From Halichoerus grypus (lineage: Eukaryota > Chordata > Mammalia > Carnivora > Phocidae), in NCBI RefSeq assembly GCF_964656455.1, contig NC_135715.1, positions 146,437,935 to 146,501,934 of the forward strand: DNA of 64,000 nt, written 5' to 3'. Below are positions 1 through 11,644 of this stretch, piece by piece. The translations under genes and the position numbers were made by a program. The notes beneath the pieces were generated by a model. It worked only from the letters and a program-made list of their open reading frames with translations. It did no database searches and was not told the origin of the DNA. Each line of letters opens with the position of its first letter. Position 1 is the first letter of the stretch.

Positions 1-1547
1 CTGACCTCACAGAATGAATGTGGAAGCTTTCCTTCCTGTTCTATTTTTTGGAACAGTTTGAGGAGAATAGATATTAACTCTTCTTTAAATGTCAGATAGA
101 ATTTACTTGGGAATCTGTCTTGTCCTAAACTTTTATTTTTGGTAGTTTTTTATTATTAATTCAATTTTTGTTACCTGTAATCAATCTGTTCAGATTTTCT
201 ATTTCTTTCTGGTTCAGTTTTGGAGGATTGTATGTTTCTAGGAATTTATTCATTTGTTCTAGGTTGTCCAGTTTGTTGCCATATGACTTTTCACAGTATT
301 CTCTTACAATCTTTTGTATTTCTCTGGTGTTGGTCATTTCTTCTCCTCTCTAATTTCTGACTTTTTTTATTTGGGCCCTTTCTCTTTTTTTTCTGATGAG
401 TCTGGCTAACAGATTATCAATTTTGTTTATCTTTTCAAAGAACCAGCTCTTGGTCTTACTGATTTTTTTCTACTTTTAAAAAATCTCAACATCATTTATT
501 TCTGCTGTAATCTGTATTATTTCCTTTCCTTTATTCACCTTGGATTTTGTTATTCTTTTTCTAGTTCCTTTAGGCATAAGGTTAGATTGTTCTTTTGACT
601 TTTTCTTGTTTTGTGAGATAGGCCTATATTGCTATATACTTCCTTCTTAAAACTGCCTTCACTGTGTTCCAGAGATTTTAGACCATTGTCTTTTCATTTT
701 CATTTGTATCCATGCATTTTTTAAATTTCTTTTTTGATTGCTTCATTGACTCATTTGTTGTTCAGTTTCAGGCTGTTCAGTCTCCATGTGATGGTGTTTT
801 TTCCAGTTTTCTCCTTGTGATTTATTTCTGGTTTCATATCATTGTTGTATGATTTAAATCTTCTTAAATTTATTGAGGATTGTTTTATAATCTAATGTGT
901 GATCTATTCTGGAGAATGTTACATGTGTACTTGAAAAGAATGTGACTCTGATGTTTTTGGATGGAATATTCTATATATATTTGTTATGTCCATCTGGTCC
1001 CATGTGTCATTCAAACACACTGTTTCCTTATTGATTTTCTGTCTGGATGATCTATCCATTGATGTAAGTGGAGTGTTGAAGGCCCCTACTATTATTATAC
1101 TGCCATGAATTTCTTTCTTTATGTTCATTAATATTGGCTTTTTGTTTTTATGTTCCAGTGTTGGATGCATAGGTTTACAATTTTTATTATTTACAATTAT
1201 TATTTACAATTGTTGGATTGATCCCTTTATCAGTATGTAATGCCCTTCTTGGTCTCTTGTTAGAGTCTTTGTTTTAAAGTCTATTTTGTCTGATGTAAGT
1301 ATTGCTATTTTGCCTTTTTTTTTTTTTTTCACTTCCTTTTGCATGGTGAATATTTTTCCATCCCTTCACTTTCAGTCTGTATGCATCTTTAGGTCTGAAG
1401 TGAATTCTCTTGTAGGTGGCATATAGATGGGTCTTGGTTTTTGTTGTTGTTGCTGTTGTTTTGGGTTTATTTATTTATTGATTTTTTATCCATTCCACCA
1501 CTCTATGGATTTTGATTGGAGCATTTGATTACATTCAAAATAATTAT

Positions 1548-1742
1548 TTTTTTTTTTAAAGATTTTATTTATTTGACAGAGTGAGACACAGCGAGAGAGG
1601 GACCACAAGCAGGGAGAGTGGGAGAGGGAGAAGCAGGCTTCCCGCTGAGCAGGGAGACCGATGTGGGGCTCGATCCCAGGACCCTGGGATGATGACCTGA
1701 GCCAAAGGCAGACGCTTAATGACTGAGCCACCCAGGTGCCCC
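1548..1742 (-). mobile_element. CanSINE inserted in L1
   Basis: This is a tRNA-derived carnivore SINE in antisense. The A-tail appears as a T-run at 1548-1557, then 'aaagattttatttatttgac', and the head ends 'gagccacccaggtgcccc' at 1742. An 18-bp perfect target-site duplication, tacattcaaaataattat, lies at 1530-1547 and 1743-1760. The insertion is therefore younger than the surrounding L1, and its two ends are exact. Confidence 0.95.
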
Positions 1743-2018
1743 TACATTCAAAATAATTATTAATAGTTATATATTCACTGTCATTTTTAAAGTTTTTTTC
1801 TGGTTGTTTTTGTAGTTCTTTGTTCCTTTCTTCTTCTCTTGCTCTCTTTCTTAGTGATCAGTAAGTATCTATAGTGTTTTGTTTGGATTTCTTTCTCTTT
1901 ATTTTTTTTTCCTGTTTCCATCACAGTTTTTGGGTTTGTGGTTACCACAATATATAACATCCTAAGTAAATAGCAGTCCATATTCATTGAATGGTCATGT
2001 AAGTTCAAACACATAATA

Positions 2019-2102
2019 GGAGAAGAAGAGGAAGAAGAAGGAGGAGAAGAAGAAAAAGAAGAAGAAGAAGAAGAAGAAGAGGAGGAGGAGGAGGAAGAAT
2101 TC
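2019..2102 (+). repeat. (GAA/GGA)n polypurine microsatellite
   Basis: About 84 bases are almost wholly A and G on the plus strand, in AAG and AGG triplets, lying inside the old L1. On the minus strand they produce a meaningless Ser-rich frame (1787-2110). Confidence 0.95.
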
Positions 2103-2735
2103 TTCTGCATCCTCTAATCTGTTAATTCCCTCTAGTGTGTTTTTTATTTCAGTTATTGTATTCTTCAACTCTCATTGGTTTTTCTTAATATTTTTTATCT
2201 CTTTATTGAAGGTCCCACTTTGTCTTTCCATTCTTTTCTGCAGTCAGTGAGCACCTTTATGATCATTACTCTAAATTCTTTATCAGGTATATTGCTTATC
2301 TCTGTTTCATTTAGTTCTTTTTCTGAGGTTTTTTTCTTGTTCTTTCTTTTGGAGTATTTTCCTCTGTCTCCCCATTTTGCTTGACTTTTGGTGTTTATTT
2401 CTATGGATTAGGTGGAATGGCTACTTCTCCTAATGTTGAAGGAGTGGTCTTGTGTATGGTGTCCCCTCTGCAGACTGTGTGTGCTTGGTGACTTTTGCTG
2501 ATTGGAGCTGTGGCTATATATGTTAGTTACTCTTTTAAACCATGGCATGTCTCCATCTCTCTTGCTGTTCTCTTGTCAATCTCTTTATCTTTGGTTGTTC
2601 AGTAGTTATTCAGTCAGCCCACAGTTGTTCTTCAGGAGGAATTATCTATTAATAGGTGTAATTTGGTGTGTTCCAATGAGGAGGTAAGTTCGGAGTTTTC
2701 CTACATTGCCATGTTGATCCAGAATCTATGGTAAG

Positions 2736-3354
2736 CATCTTCTAAAGGGGAGAGTAGTTTAAGATTAAAGGTAGTATTGATTGCTGCCATTTCTATAATT
2801 TCTTATTTGACTACAACAAATTGTACTCTTTCTCTTTTTTAAATTAAATGTGAATTGTTTCATTCAATGAAAACAAAGAGATGGGTTACTTAGAATTATA
2901 ACTTAAGGTAGCTGGAGAAGCCATTCTATAATAATGTAGATAAACATATCCGTTTTTAAGTAACAGAATCTTAATATTTTAGTAAAATAATACACTGTTG
3001 AACTTTTTAACTTGCATATAGTTGAGAGACAATGTTATATTAGTTTATATGTTATGCTATGTTAAGAATGTTATGTTATATATGTTATGTTATATGTTAT
3101 GTTATTTTAAGAATTTTAAGAATGCACTAAACAAAAATAAGATTTGGTGAAATACTGATACTACATTTTTGACGTTTAGCAAAATAGCACATGGCAAATT
3201 AATACACTATTATATTGTAAGATTATGCTCAAAGTTCTAACAATACAGGATGACATAATTACAGAATTAGTTGTTTACACGATCTCTGTGCACATTTACA
3301 ATTTTATTTTTAACTTTTTAAAAATTGAATGAAAGCAGATTTTCTTCATTTCAC
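2736..3354. other. Unrecognised AT-rich DNA
   Basis: No gene or clear repeat is seen. A loose tandem of 'atgtt'-type units lies at about 3045-3105. Confidence 0.6.
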
Positions 3355-3485
3355 ATTTTTAAAAATTTTTGTTGTTAAAGTATAGTTTACATATGATGTT
3401 ATATTAGTGTCAAATATGCAACTTAGTGATTTGACAATTATATATATTCCTCAATGCTCACCATGGTAAGTGAAGTAACCATGAA
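3355..3485 (-). mobile_element. Old L1 3'UTR-like fragment
   Basis: The text around 'aaagtatagtttacatatg' through 'tgctcaccatggtaag' resembles the recurrent L1 3'UTR block that also appears at 50199-50400 and 52019-52180 in this window. It is strongly diverged. Orientation is inferred from those better copies. Confidence 0.5.
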
Positions 3486-4211
3486 TATGGTTTGATACAC
3501 TTATTCAAAAAGCACAAATACTTGAAATACACGGGATAGTCAAGGCAGTTTGCCAAAATTATGACAGCACATGTTGTCAGCTAAAAACTAATTAAAACAT
3601 GTCATTAGCTTGATGTTTTGTCAATGAAAAGGTAAAATAGACAAAAGGAAGATAAAATATATATGTATGACTTTCTAATGAAATAATTATATTCACTTGC
3701 ATTAACAATGACAGAAAAATTATCTTTATGTTCCTCTATATCCTGCATTGTTTATAAAAACTAGAGCTGGTAGGACCTTGTGTAACATGGAGACACAGTT
3801 CTGTTTTGTTTGGTTAGTTTTAGTTCTGAGGAATTGACAGTTGTCACTCTCTCTCCATTAATAATTTTTCTTCCATGTAACCTAGTTGTCTGTGTTCTAG
3901 AGCTTAGTCACTCTGTAATACACTATATAGATCCTGAGAATGAAATGGCCTAAAGACAGAGAAACAGTTTATTTCTGATAGAAGTAGGATTCTTGGTGTG
4001 AGGAATTAGATTCTAGAGAAATGAAACTAGTATAATTTATAAGCCATACTATGTGTGCCACTTATTAAAACCTGCATCTTAACTAGCCCATAAAATATTA
4101 ATAACAATATATTTTACATTAAAATCATTTGTTCATAGACAAGATATTTCTAAAAGTAGTACTAAAAAGAAAAGCTGAAACAATACTGATTGAGTTTAAA
4201 TTTTTTTTGTT
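3486..4211. other. Unrecognised AT-rich DNA
   Basis: No open frame of note and no repeat family that I recognise. It ends at a T-rich run (about 4200-4218) where the next L1 begins. Confidence 0.55.
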
Positions 4212-4610
4212 GTTTTTTAGAGAGAAGGAAGCACAGACATACAGATCCAGGAGCCATCAAAATCAACAAAAGCAGGCCAACAACAAAACATATTGTAGTG
4301 AAATTTGCAAAATCTAGTGATAAAGAAATGATCTTAAAAGCAGCAAGACAAAAGAAATCCTTAAGTTACAAGGGAAGACCCATAAAGGCTAGCTGGAGAT
4401 TTGTCAACAGAAACTTGGCAAGTCAGAAGAGAGTGGCATGTTATATTCAAAGTACTAAGTAGGAAAAATCTGTAGCCAAAAATTCTCTATCCAGGAAGGC
4501 TGTCATTCAGAAAAGAATAAGAGATAAGGAGTTTCCCAGACAAACTAAGCCAAAGGAGTTTGTGACCACTAAACCAGCCTTGCAAGAAATATTAAAGGGG
4601 GCTCTTTGAG
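4212..4610 (+). pseudogene. L1 ORF1p C-terminal fragment (nucleic-acid-binding half), decayed
   Basis: In frame at 4190-4462 the translation holds ILKAARQKKSLSYKGRPIK, the conserved start of the ORF1p C-terminal domain. Downstream, in shifted frames, come the KSFPDK- and TTKPALQEILKG-like blocks (to about 4610, 'gcaagaaatattaaagggggc'). ORF1p is the RNA-binding chaperone that coats L1 RNA. The coiled coil and RRM are missing, and there is a stop after about 90 residues. It lies directly upstream of the ORF2 remnant, as in a normal L1. Confidence 0.8.
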
Positions 4611-6873
4611 TGGAAAGGAAAGAACAAAAGTGACAAAGACAAGAAAGGAACAGAAAAAAATCTCTAGAAACAATGATTTAACAGGTAATACAATGTCACT
4701 AAATTCATAGCTTTCAATAATCACTTTTAATGTAAGTGGACTACATGCTCCAATCAAAGGTATAGGGTGTCAGAATGAATAAAAATATAAGACCCATCTA
4801 TATGCTGCCTACAAGAGACCTATTTTAGACCTAAAGCCACCTGGAGATTGAAAGTGGGAATGGAGAAACATTTAGCATGCATATGGATATCAAAAACAAA
4901 CTGGAATAGCAATATTTATATTGGTCAAACTAGACTTTAAAATAGACGGTAACAAGAGACAAACAAGGGAACTATATCATTACAAAGGGCACAATCCAAC
5001 AAGAAGATATTACAATTATAAATATTTATGCATCCAACATGAGAGCACCCAAATATATAAAACAGTAAATAGCAAACATAAAGGAACTAATTGATAATAA
5101 TACAATAATATTAGAGGACTTTGACACCCACTTACATCAATGGAAAGATCATCTAAATGGAAAATCAAAAAGGAAACAATGGTTTTAAATGACACACTGG
5201 ACAAGATGGACTTAGATATAATCAGAACATTCCATCCTAAAACAGCAGAATACACATTCTTTTTTAAGTGCACATGGGACATTCTCCAGAATAGATCACA
5301 TATTAGGTCATAAATCAAGCCTAAACAAATACAAAAAGATTGAAGTTGCCTTTTCTGACCACAATGCCATGAAACTAGAAGTCAGCCACAAGAAAAAAAT
5401 CTGGAAAGACCACAAGACAAAAACATGAAGGTTAAACAGCATGCTACTAAACAATGAATGGGTGAACCAGGAAATCAAATAAGAAATTAAAAAATACATG
5501 GAAACAAATGAAAATAAAAACACAATGATCCAAGACCTTTGGGATACAGCAGAAGTGGTCCTAAGAAGGAAGTATATAGCCACACAGGCTTACCTCAAGA
5601 AGCAAGAAAAATCTCAAATAAACATCCTGACCTTAAACCTAAAAGAGCTAGAAAAAAGAACAAACAAAGCCCAAAGCCAGCAGAAGGAAGGAAATAATAA
5701 AGATTAGAGCAGAAATTAATGATATAGAAACTAAAAAAAAAAAAAAAAAAAAAAAAACCACAAAAAACCGATCAATGAAACTAGGAGTTCATTCTTTGAA
5801 AAGATAAACAAAATTGATAAACCTCTAGCCAGATTTATCAAAAGGAAAAGAGAAAGGACCCAAATAAATAAAATCACAAATGAGAGAGGACAGCCAATAC
5901 AACATAAATACAAACAATCATAAAATAATATTATGAAAAACTATATGCCAACAAATTGGGCAACCTAGAAGAATTGGATAAATTCCTAGAAACATAACCT
6001 ACCAAAATTGAAATAGAAAGAAATAGAAAACAGACCAGTAACTAGCAAAGAACTAGAATCAGTAATAAAAAACAAAAACAAAAACAAAAAAAACAACTTC
6101 CAATAAACAGAAGTCCAAGACCAGATGGCTTCACAGGCAAATTCTACAAGAAGAGTTAATATCTATCCTCAAACTATTACAAAAAGTAGAAAAGGAAAGA
6201 AAACTTCCAAATTCATTCTATGAGGTCAACATTATCCTGATACCAAAACCCGATAAAGACACCGCAAAAAAGAGCTACAGTCCAAAATCCCTGATGAACA
6301 TAGATGTAAAAATTCTCAAAAATTACTAGCAAATTGAATCTAATAATACATTAAAAAATCATTCACAACAATCAAGTGTGATTTATTCCTGGGTTGCAAA
6401 TGTGGTTCAGTACTTGCAAATCAATAAAATAAAGAATAAGAATCATATGATCATTTCAACAGATGCAGAAAAAGCATTTGACAAAGTACATCCATTCATA
6501 ATAAAAACCCTCAACAAAGAAGGTTTAGAAGGAATATAACTCAACATAATAAAGGCCATCTATGAAAAGCCCACAGCTAATATCATCCTCAGTGCGGAAA
6601 AACAGAGCTTTTCCTCTAAGGTCCAGGAACAGGATAGGGATGTCCACTCTCACCACTTTTATTCAACAGAGTACTGGACGTCCTTGCCACAGCAATCAGA
6701 CAACAAAAAGAAATAAAAGACATCCAAATTGGCAAGAAAGAAGTAGTATTTTTACTATTTGCAGATGACATGATACTATATATAGAAAACACAAAAGACT
6801 CCAAAAAACAGCTAGAACTGATAAACAAATTCAGTAAAGTCACAGGACATGAAATCAACATCAGAAATCTGTT

Positions 6874-6957
6874 GCAGCAGAATGAGAAATTAAAGAACCA
6901 ATCCCATTTACAATTGCAGCAGAAAGAGAAATTAAGAAATCAATCCCATTTACAATT
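6874..6957 (+). repeat. 42-bp tandem duplication inside L1 ORF2
   Basis: Two 42-base units (6874-6915 and 6916-6957), both starting 'gcagcaga' and ending 'tttacaatt', differ at a few positions. Each encodes a 14-residue unit of the type QQxEKLxNQSHLQL. The normal L1 has one copy here. Confidence 0.9.
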
Positions 6958-8005
6958 GCACCAAAACCAATAAGATACTTAGAAATAAACCTAACCAGAG
7001 AGATGAAAGACCTGTACTCTGAAAATTATAAAACACTGATGAAAGAAATTGAAGATGACACAAAAAATGGAAAGACATTCCATGTTCATGGATTGGATGA
7101 ACAAATATTGTTAAAATCTCTATACTACCTAAAGCAATTTACACATTTAAAGCAACCCCTATCAAAATACCAACAGCATTTTTCACAGAGGTAGAACAAA
7201 CAATCCTAAAACTTGTATGGAACCACAAAAGACCCTGAATAGCCTAAGCAATCTTGAAAAAGAAAAGCAGAGCTGGAGGCATCACAATTCCAGACTTCGT
7301 TATATTACAAAGCTGTAGTAATCAAAACAGTAGCGTACTGGCACAAAAATAGACATGCAGATCAATAGAACAGGATAGAAAACCCAGAAATGAACCCACA
7401 ACTATATGGTCAATTAATCTTCAACAAAGCATGAAAGAATATCCAATGGGAAAAGAATATTCTCTTCAACAAATAGTGTTGGGAAAATTGGACAGCAACA
7501 TGCAAAATAATGAAATGAAACTAGACCACTTTCTTACACTATACATGAAAATAAATTCAAAATGGATTAAAGGCCTAAATGTGAGACAGGAAACCATAAA
7601 AATCCTAGAAGAGAACACAAACAGTAACTTCTTCTTTGACATTGGCCATAGTAACTTCTTTCTAGATATGTCTCCTGAGGCAAGGGAAACAAAGGCAAAA
7701 ATAAACTATTGGAACTACACAAAATAAAAAGCTTTTGCTCAGCAAAGGAAGCAATCAATGAAACTAAAGGGCAACCTACAAGATAGGAGAAGATAATTGC
7801 AAATGACATATCTGATAAAGGGTTAGTATCCAAAATATATAAAGATCTTATCAAACTCAACACCCCCAAAATGAATAATCCAATTAAAAAATGGGCAGAA
7901 GATATGAATGGATATTTTTCCAAAGAAAACATCAGATGGCCAATAGACCCATGATATTCACCATCATTAATCATCAAGGAAATGCAAATTAAAAAAACAA
8001 TGAGA

Positions 8006-8215
8006 GGGGCGCCTGGGTGGCTCAGTTGGTTAAGCGACTGCCTTCGGCTCAGGTCATGATCCTGGAGTCCCTGGATCGAGTCCCGCATCGGGCTCCCTGC
8101 TCAGCAAGGAGCCTGCTTCTCCCTCTAACCCTCCCCCCGTCATGTACTCTCTCTCTCTCTCTCTCATTCTTGCTCTCTCAAATAAATACATCAAAAAAAA
8201 AAAAAAGAAAAAAAA
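8006..8215 (+). mobile_element. CanSINE inserted in L1
   Basis: A full carnivore SINE in sense: the head 'ggggcgcctgggtggctcag', a B-box-like region (around 'ggatcgagtcccgc'), a (CT)n stretch at about 8149-8164, 'aaataaat' and an A-tail. The 15-bp perfect TSD aaaaaaacaatgaga lies at 7991-8005 and 8216-8230. It splits the ORF2 C-terminal region of the surrounding L1. Confidence 0.95.
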
Positions 8216-9003
8216 AAAAAAACAATGAGATATCACTTCACATCTGTCAGAATGGCTGAAATTAACAACCTAAGAAACAACAGGTGTTGGTGAAGATGTG
8301 GAGAAAGGGGAACCCTCTTGCACTGTTGGTGGGAATGCAAACTGGTGCAGCCACTCTGGAACACAGTACAGAGGTTCCTCAAAAAGTTAAAAATAGAACT
8401 ACCTTGTAATCCAGTAATCATATAATTAGATATTTATCCAAATAATGCAAAAATACTACTTCAAAAGGACACATGCACCCCGATGTTTATAGCAGCATTA
8501 TCTACAATAGCCAAATTATTGAAACAGCCCAGGTGTCCATCCATTGATTGATGAATGGATGAAGAAATGGTCCATTTCTTATATATATATAAAATGGACC
8601 ATTCTCAGCCATAAAAATGAATGAAATCTTGCCATTTGCAATGACATGGATAGGGCTAGAGAGTATATGCTAAGTGAAATGATTCAGTCAGAGAAAGACA
8701 AATACTGTGATTTCACTCATATGTGGAATTTAAGAAACAAAACAAATGAACAAAGGAGAAAAAAGAGAGAGAGAGAAAGGCAAACCAAGAAACAGACTCA
8801 ACTGTAGAGAACAAACTGATGGTTACCAGAAGGGAGGTAGGTGGGTGGGAGGCTGGGTTAAATAGGTGATGGGGATTAAGGAGTGCACTTATTGTGATGA
8901 ACACCAGCTGATGTATGGAAGTGTTGAATCACTATATTGTATACCTGATACTAATATTACACTGCATGTTAACTAATTGAAATTTAAATAAAAACTTTAA
9001 AAA

Positions 9004-9694
9004 CTACCAATTTATTTCAGAGAATATACTGATAATACTAGAATGTAAACATTTTTGGCAAAGAATGTTCAGTGTCTTAATTACGCTTTCCAAAGACAAT
9101 GCTATGACTACCTAAACCACATACCTCCCTTACAAAAATGGAAAAAAAAGGATAAACAACTGGCATTAATTGAAAAAGTCATATGCAATCTGAGCTCACA
9201 TAAGATAATATGTACTAGGATGGATATCTTGATTGAAAGATTATTGAAATAATTCTGTACAGGTTGGTAGATAACTGGGACTCTGAGTGAACTGAATGCC
9301 TCTCTCCCTAGACTTCTGTCTCCAAATTTCTTCCATTTAATCCAGCAATGAATAGGGATAATGCCTGGCACAAAATAGGACTCTGAGAACCAGGGCTTCT
9401 AAGTAAGGCCAGCATCATTCTGACTTTTTGCCAGACCATTCAATAAACATTGTCACTATGTAGTTAAGCAATTTAATCACTCAAATTATTACCAACAACT
9501 TGAAGAAGTATGGAGTACAACATTGAGTTAAGAATTTTGGAGAGGGGTGAAAGACTGTATGGTAAGCATCATTGGAAGCTTTTCCTTAGTAGTACATGGA
9601 GTATCATTTACCCTTCAACCAGCTAAAAGTCATATCTTACATGAAGTTAGTGTAGTATCACACCAGGAACATGTCATTGTAAGTGGTATTGTGT
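9004..9694. other. Unrecognised DNA between L1 and SINE
   Basis: No gene or repeat recognised. The short frames at 9055-9252 and 9108-9371 lack any domain signature. Confidence 0.55.
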
Positions 9695-9896
9695 GTTTTT
9701 TTTTTTTTTTAAAGATTTTATTTATTTGACAGAGAGAGACACAGCGAGAGAGGGAACACAAGCAGGGGGAGGGGGAGAGGGAGAAGCAGGCTCCCTGCGG
9801 AGCAGGGAGCCCGATGCGGGGCTCGATCCCAGGACCCTGGGATCATGACCCAAGCCGAAGGCAGACGCCCAACCATCTGAGCCACCCAGGCGCCCC
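9695..9896 (-). mobile_element. CanSINE, young-looking
   Basis: Antisense SINE with the T-run at about 9695-9710, the 3'-half motif 'gacagagagagacacagcga' and the head ending 'gccacccaggcgcccc'. The 13-bp perfect TSD agtggtattgtgt lies at 9682-9694 and 9897-9909. The 3' half is of the type I associate with arctoid carnivores. Confidence 0.95.
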
Positions 9897-9914
9897 AGTG
9901 GTATTGTGTTTTTA

Positions 9915-11025
9915 ATTTCAATTTCAATTTTATGTTCATGGCTAGTATACAGAATATGATTAACTTTGTTCATTTTTGATCTTGTATCCTGTGACTTTGA
10001 GAACTCATTCTTAGTTCTGCATTTTTTTTTCAGATTCCTCGGAATTTTCTATATAGATAACCATGTCACCTGCAAATTGGGACAGTTTTCTTTCTTCCTT
10101 TCTAATTTATATGTCTTTTATTTCTTTTACTTGCTTTATGCTTGTTAAGAATTCCAGTACATGTTGAATGAAAGTGGTGAGAGTGAGCAACCTTGCCTTG
10201 TTTCCCATCTTTGGGGGGAATAATTCAGCCTTTCATTAGGAAGTACAATAAGGGGAATAAGTTAGTTGTAATATGAATAAGCATAAGTGAAGTGTGGGTT
10301 TTGTATGAATGCTATTTATCAAATTAAAGGAGTGTTTATTCTTAGTTTGCAAGGAGCTTAATCATTAATGTTGAGTTTTGTAAAAGATTCCTTCTGCATC
10401 AATTGATAGGATCTCGTGCTTTTTCTTTTTTTATTCTTTTGATATCATGGATTGTAATTCTGGTCTTAGTGTATACTTATGTTAATATATTGCTGAATTT
10501 AGTTGCTTAGTATTTGTTGAGAGTTTTTACATAGAATTTCATGAAAGATACCAGTCTGTGTTTTTCTTTTTTCTGTGATGTCTTTATGTGTTTCTGCTAT
10601 CAGGATAATTGTGGCCCTCATAAAATGAGTTAGGGAGTGTTCCTTGTCTTTTATTTTCTAGAACAGATTAGTAGAATTGCTGCTATTTTTTCTCTCCCTG
10701 ATTCATACAATTCTCCAATGAAATCATATGGGTCTGTTTTTCTAGTAAAACCATCTGGCCTTTCAGAAGCTTTTTAACTGTGGGTTAAATTTCTATTTTA
10801 TATTGAGTTGGTAGTTTGTGATTTCTTGAAGCATTGGTCCATTTCATCTAAGTTACTGAATTTATGTGAGTAGAGTTGTTTATAACTTTTTAGTGGCAAT
10901 AGAATCTGTAAATATCCTTTATTTTATTCCTAATATTGGTTAAGTTGTGTCTGTCATTTTACCTTAGTTTGTCTTTCTTGATATTTATCAATTTTATTAT
11001 CTTTTTAAGGAACCATTTTTTGTTT
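9915..11025 (-). mobile_element. Old L1 ORF2 fragment (antisense)
   Basis: The plus strand carries the antisense of the ORF2 RT region ('atcttgtatcctgtgac', 'gagtgagcaaccttgccttg', 'ataaaatgagttagggag'), ending near 'aaggaaccattttttg' at 11025. It is much more diverged than the L1 at 11359-17188, with many indels and no reading frame. Confidence 0.75.
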
Positions 11026-11342
11026 CAATAAATATCCATGGTTTTTCATGAGGCATATTTTTAAAAAGAAGTGTCTTTAGTTTTGTGATGGTGAGTCATT
11101 GTTATCAAACTGCTAAAGGCTTCAATTTTCTTCCTTTATATTGCTTTTATATTGAATGGCTAATTTCTAATGGCCTAAATTAATCTAGCCATATGTTATC
11201 AGGTTGTGCAGAACTTTAAAATACTGATACTTAATAGCATAATTTCAATTAAAGGGTTGCAGTTGTCAATCCTGGCTTTTAATCTATGGTTAATTCAAGG
11301 TTTTTGAAATAAAAAGTTAACTATTACAGAAGGGAGAAAATC
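11026..11342. other. Unrecognised DNA before the L1 target site
   Basis: AT-rich with no recognised feature. It ends at the left target-site duplication of the next L1. Confidence 0.55.
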
Positions 11343-11644
11343 CCAAAATAACATTTTCTTTTTTTTTAATTTAATTTAATTTTATTATGTTAGTCCCAAT
11401 AAAATGCATCATTATTTTTTGATGTAGTGATCCACAATTCATTGTTTTCATATAACACCCAGTGCTCCATGCAGTACGTGCCCTCCTTAATACCCATCAC
11501 TGGCCTAACCCATCCCCTCACCCCCCTCCCTCTAAAACCCTCAGTTTGTTTCTCAGAGTCCATAGTCTCTCATGGTTCATCTCTCCCTCCGATTTCCCCC
11601 CTTCACTTTTCCCTTCCTTCTCCTAATGTCCTCTATGCTATTCC

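Larger units (their letters stand above)
1..2735 (-). mobile_element. Old L1, 5' portion (antisense), cut by the window edge
   Basis: Read on the minus strand this is an L1 from its 5' end (near 2735) into the reverse transcriptase region of ORF2 (base 1). The plus-strand text at 1-120 matches the RT domain. 840-1400 matches the endonuclease domain, including the part coding for the dpnT/DRSS-like block (the minus frame at 919-1170 reads IIVGAFNTPLTSMDRSSRQKINKE). 2103-2500 matches the ORF1 region of older L1s, and 2680-2735 matches the L1 start ('tggatcaacatggcaatg' on the minus strand). Frames are broken throughout, so no protein is made. It is interrupted by a SINE (1548-1742) and a purine microsatellite (2019-2102). 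Family recognition is from memory; the subfamily is not assigned. Confidence 0.8.
4693..8733 (+). pseudogene. L1 ORF2 (endonuclease-RT), decayed
   Basis: The likely original start is the ATG at 4693 and the stop is the taa at 8731-8733. Without the SINE and its duplicated target this is about 1272 codons, the normal ORF2 length. It is full of stops and frameshifts: the first in-frame stop comes within six codons. The endonuclease block is recognisable at 4740-5300. The RT signature FADD is preserved at 6758-6769, followed by [19 protein letters not shown] 42-bp in-frame tandem duplication lies at 6874-6957. No protein is expected. Confidence 0.85.
4212..9003 (+). mobile_element. L1 (sense), 5'-truncated, with decayed ORF1 end and ORF2
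   Basis: The element starts within ORF1, contains a whole but broken ORF2 and ends in the 3'UTR with an A-rich tail at about 8985-9003. Its landmarks are ORF1 C-terminus (about 4215-4610), endonuclease (about 4693-5400), RT (FADD at 6758-6769), the C-terminal region (8230-8733) and the 3'UTR with 'gatgaacaccagctgatg' (about 8895). It is interrupted by a SINE at 8006-8215. The A-run at 5733-5757 is an expansion of a short consensus A-stretch. I could not find a convincing TSD. Confidence 0.9.

Noticed and set aside
4198..4222. Splice-acceptor-like run (T-rich then 'ttttag') before an open frame
   Set aside because: The following frame is L1 ORF1, and the T-run is at the element boundary, so no exon is implied.
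7567..8088. 173-codon minus-strand open frame
   Set aside because: It runs across the SINE and the reverse of L1 ORF2, and no protein family is visible.
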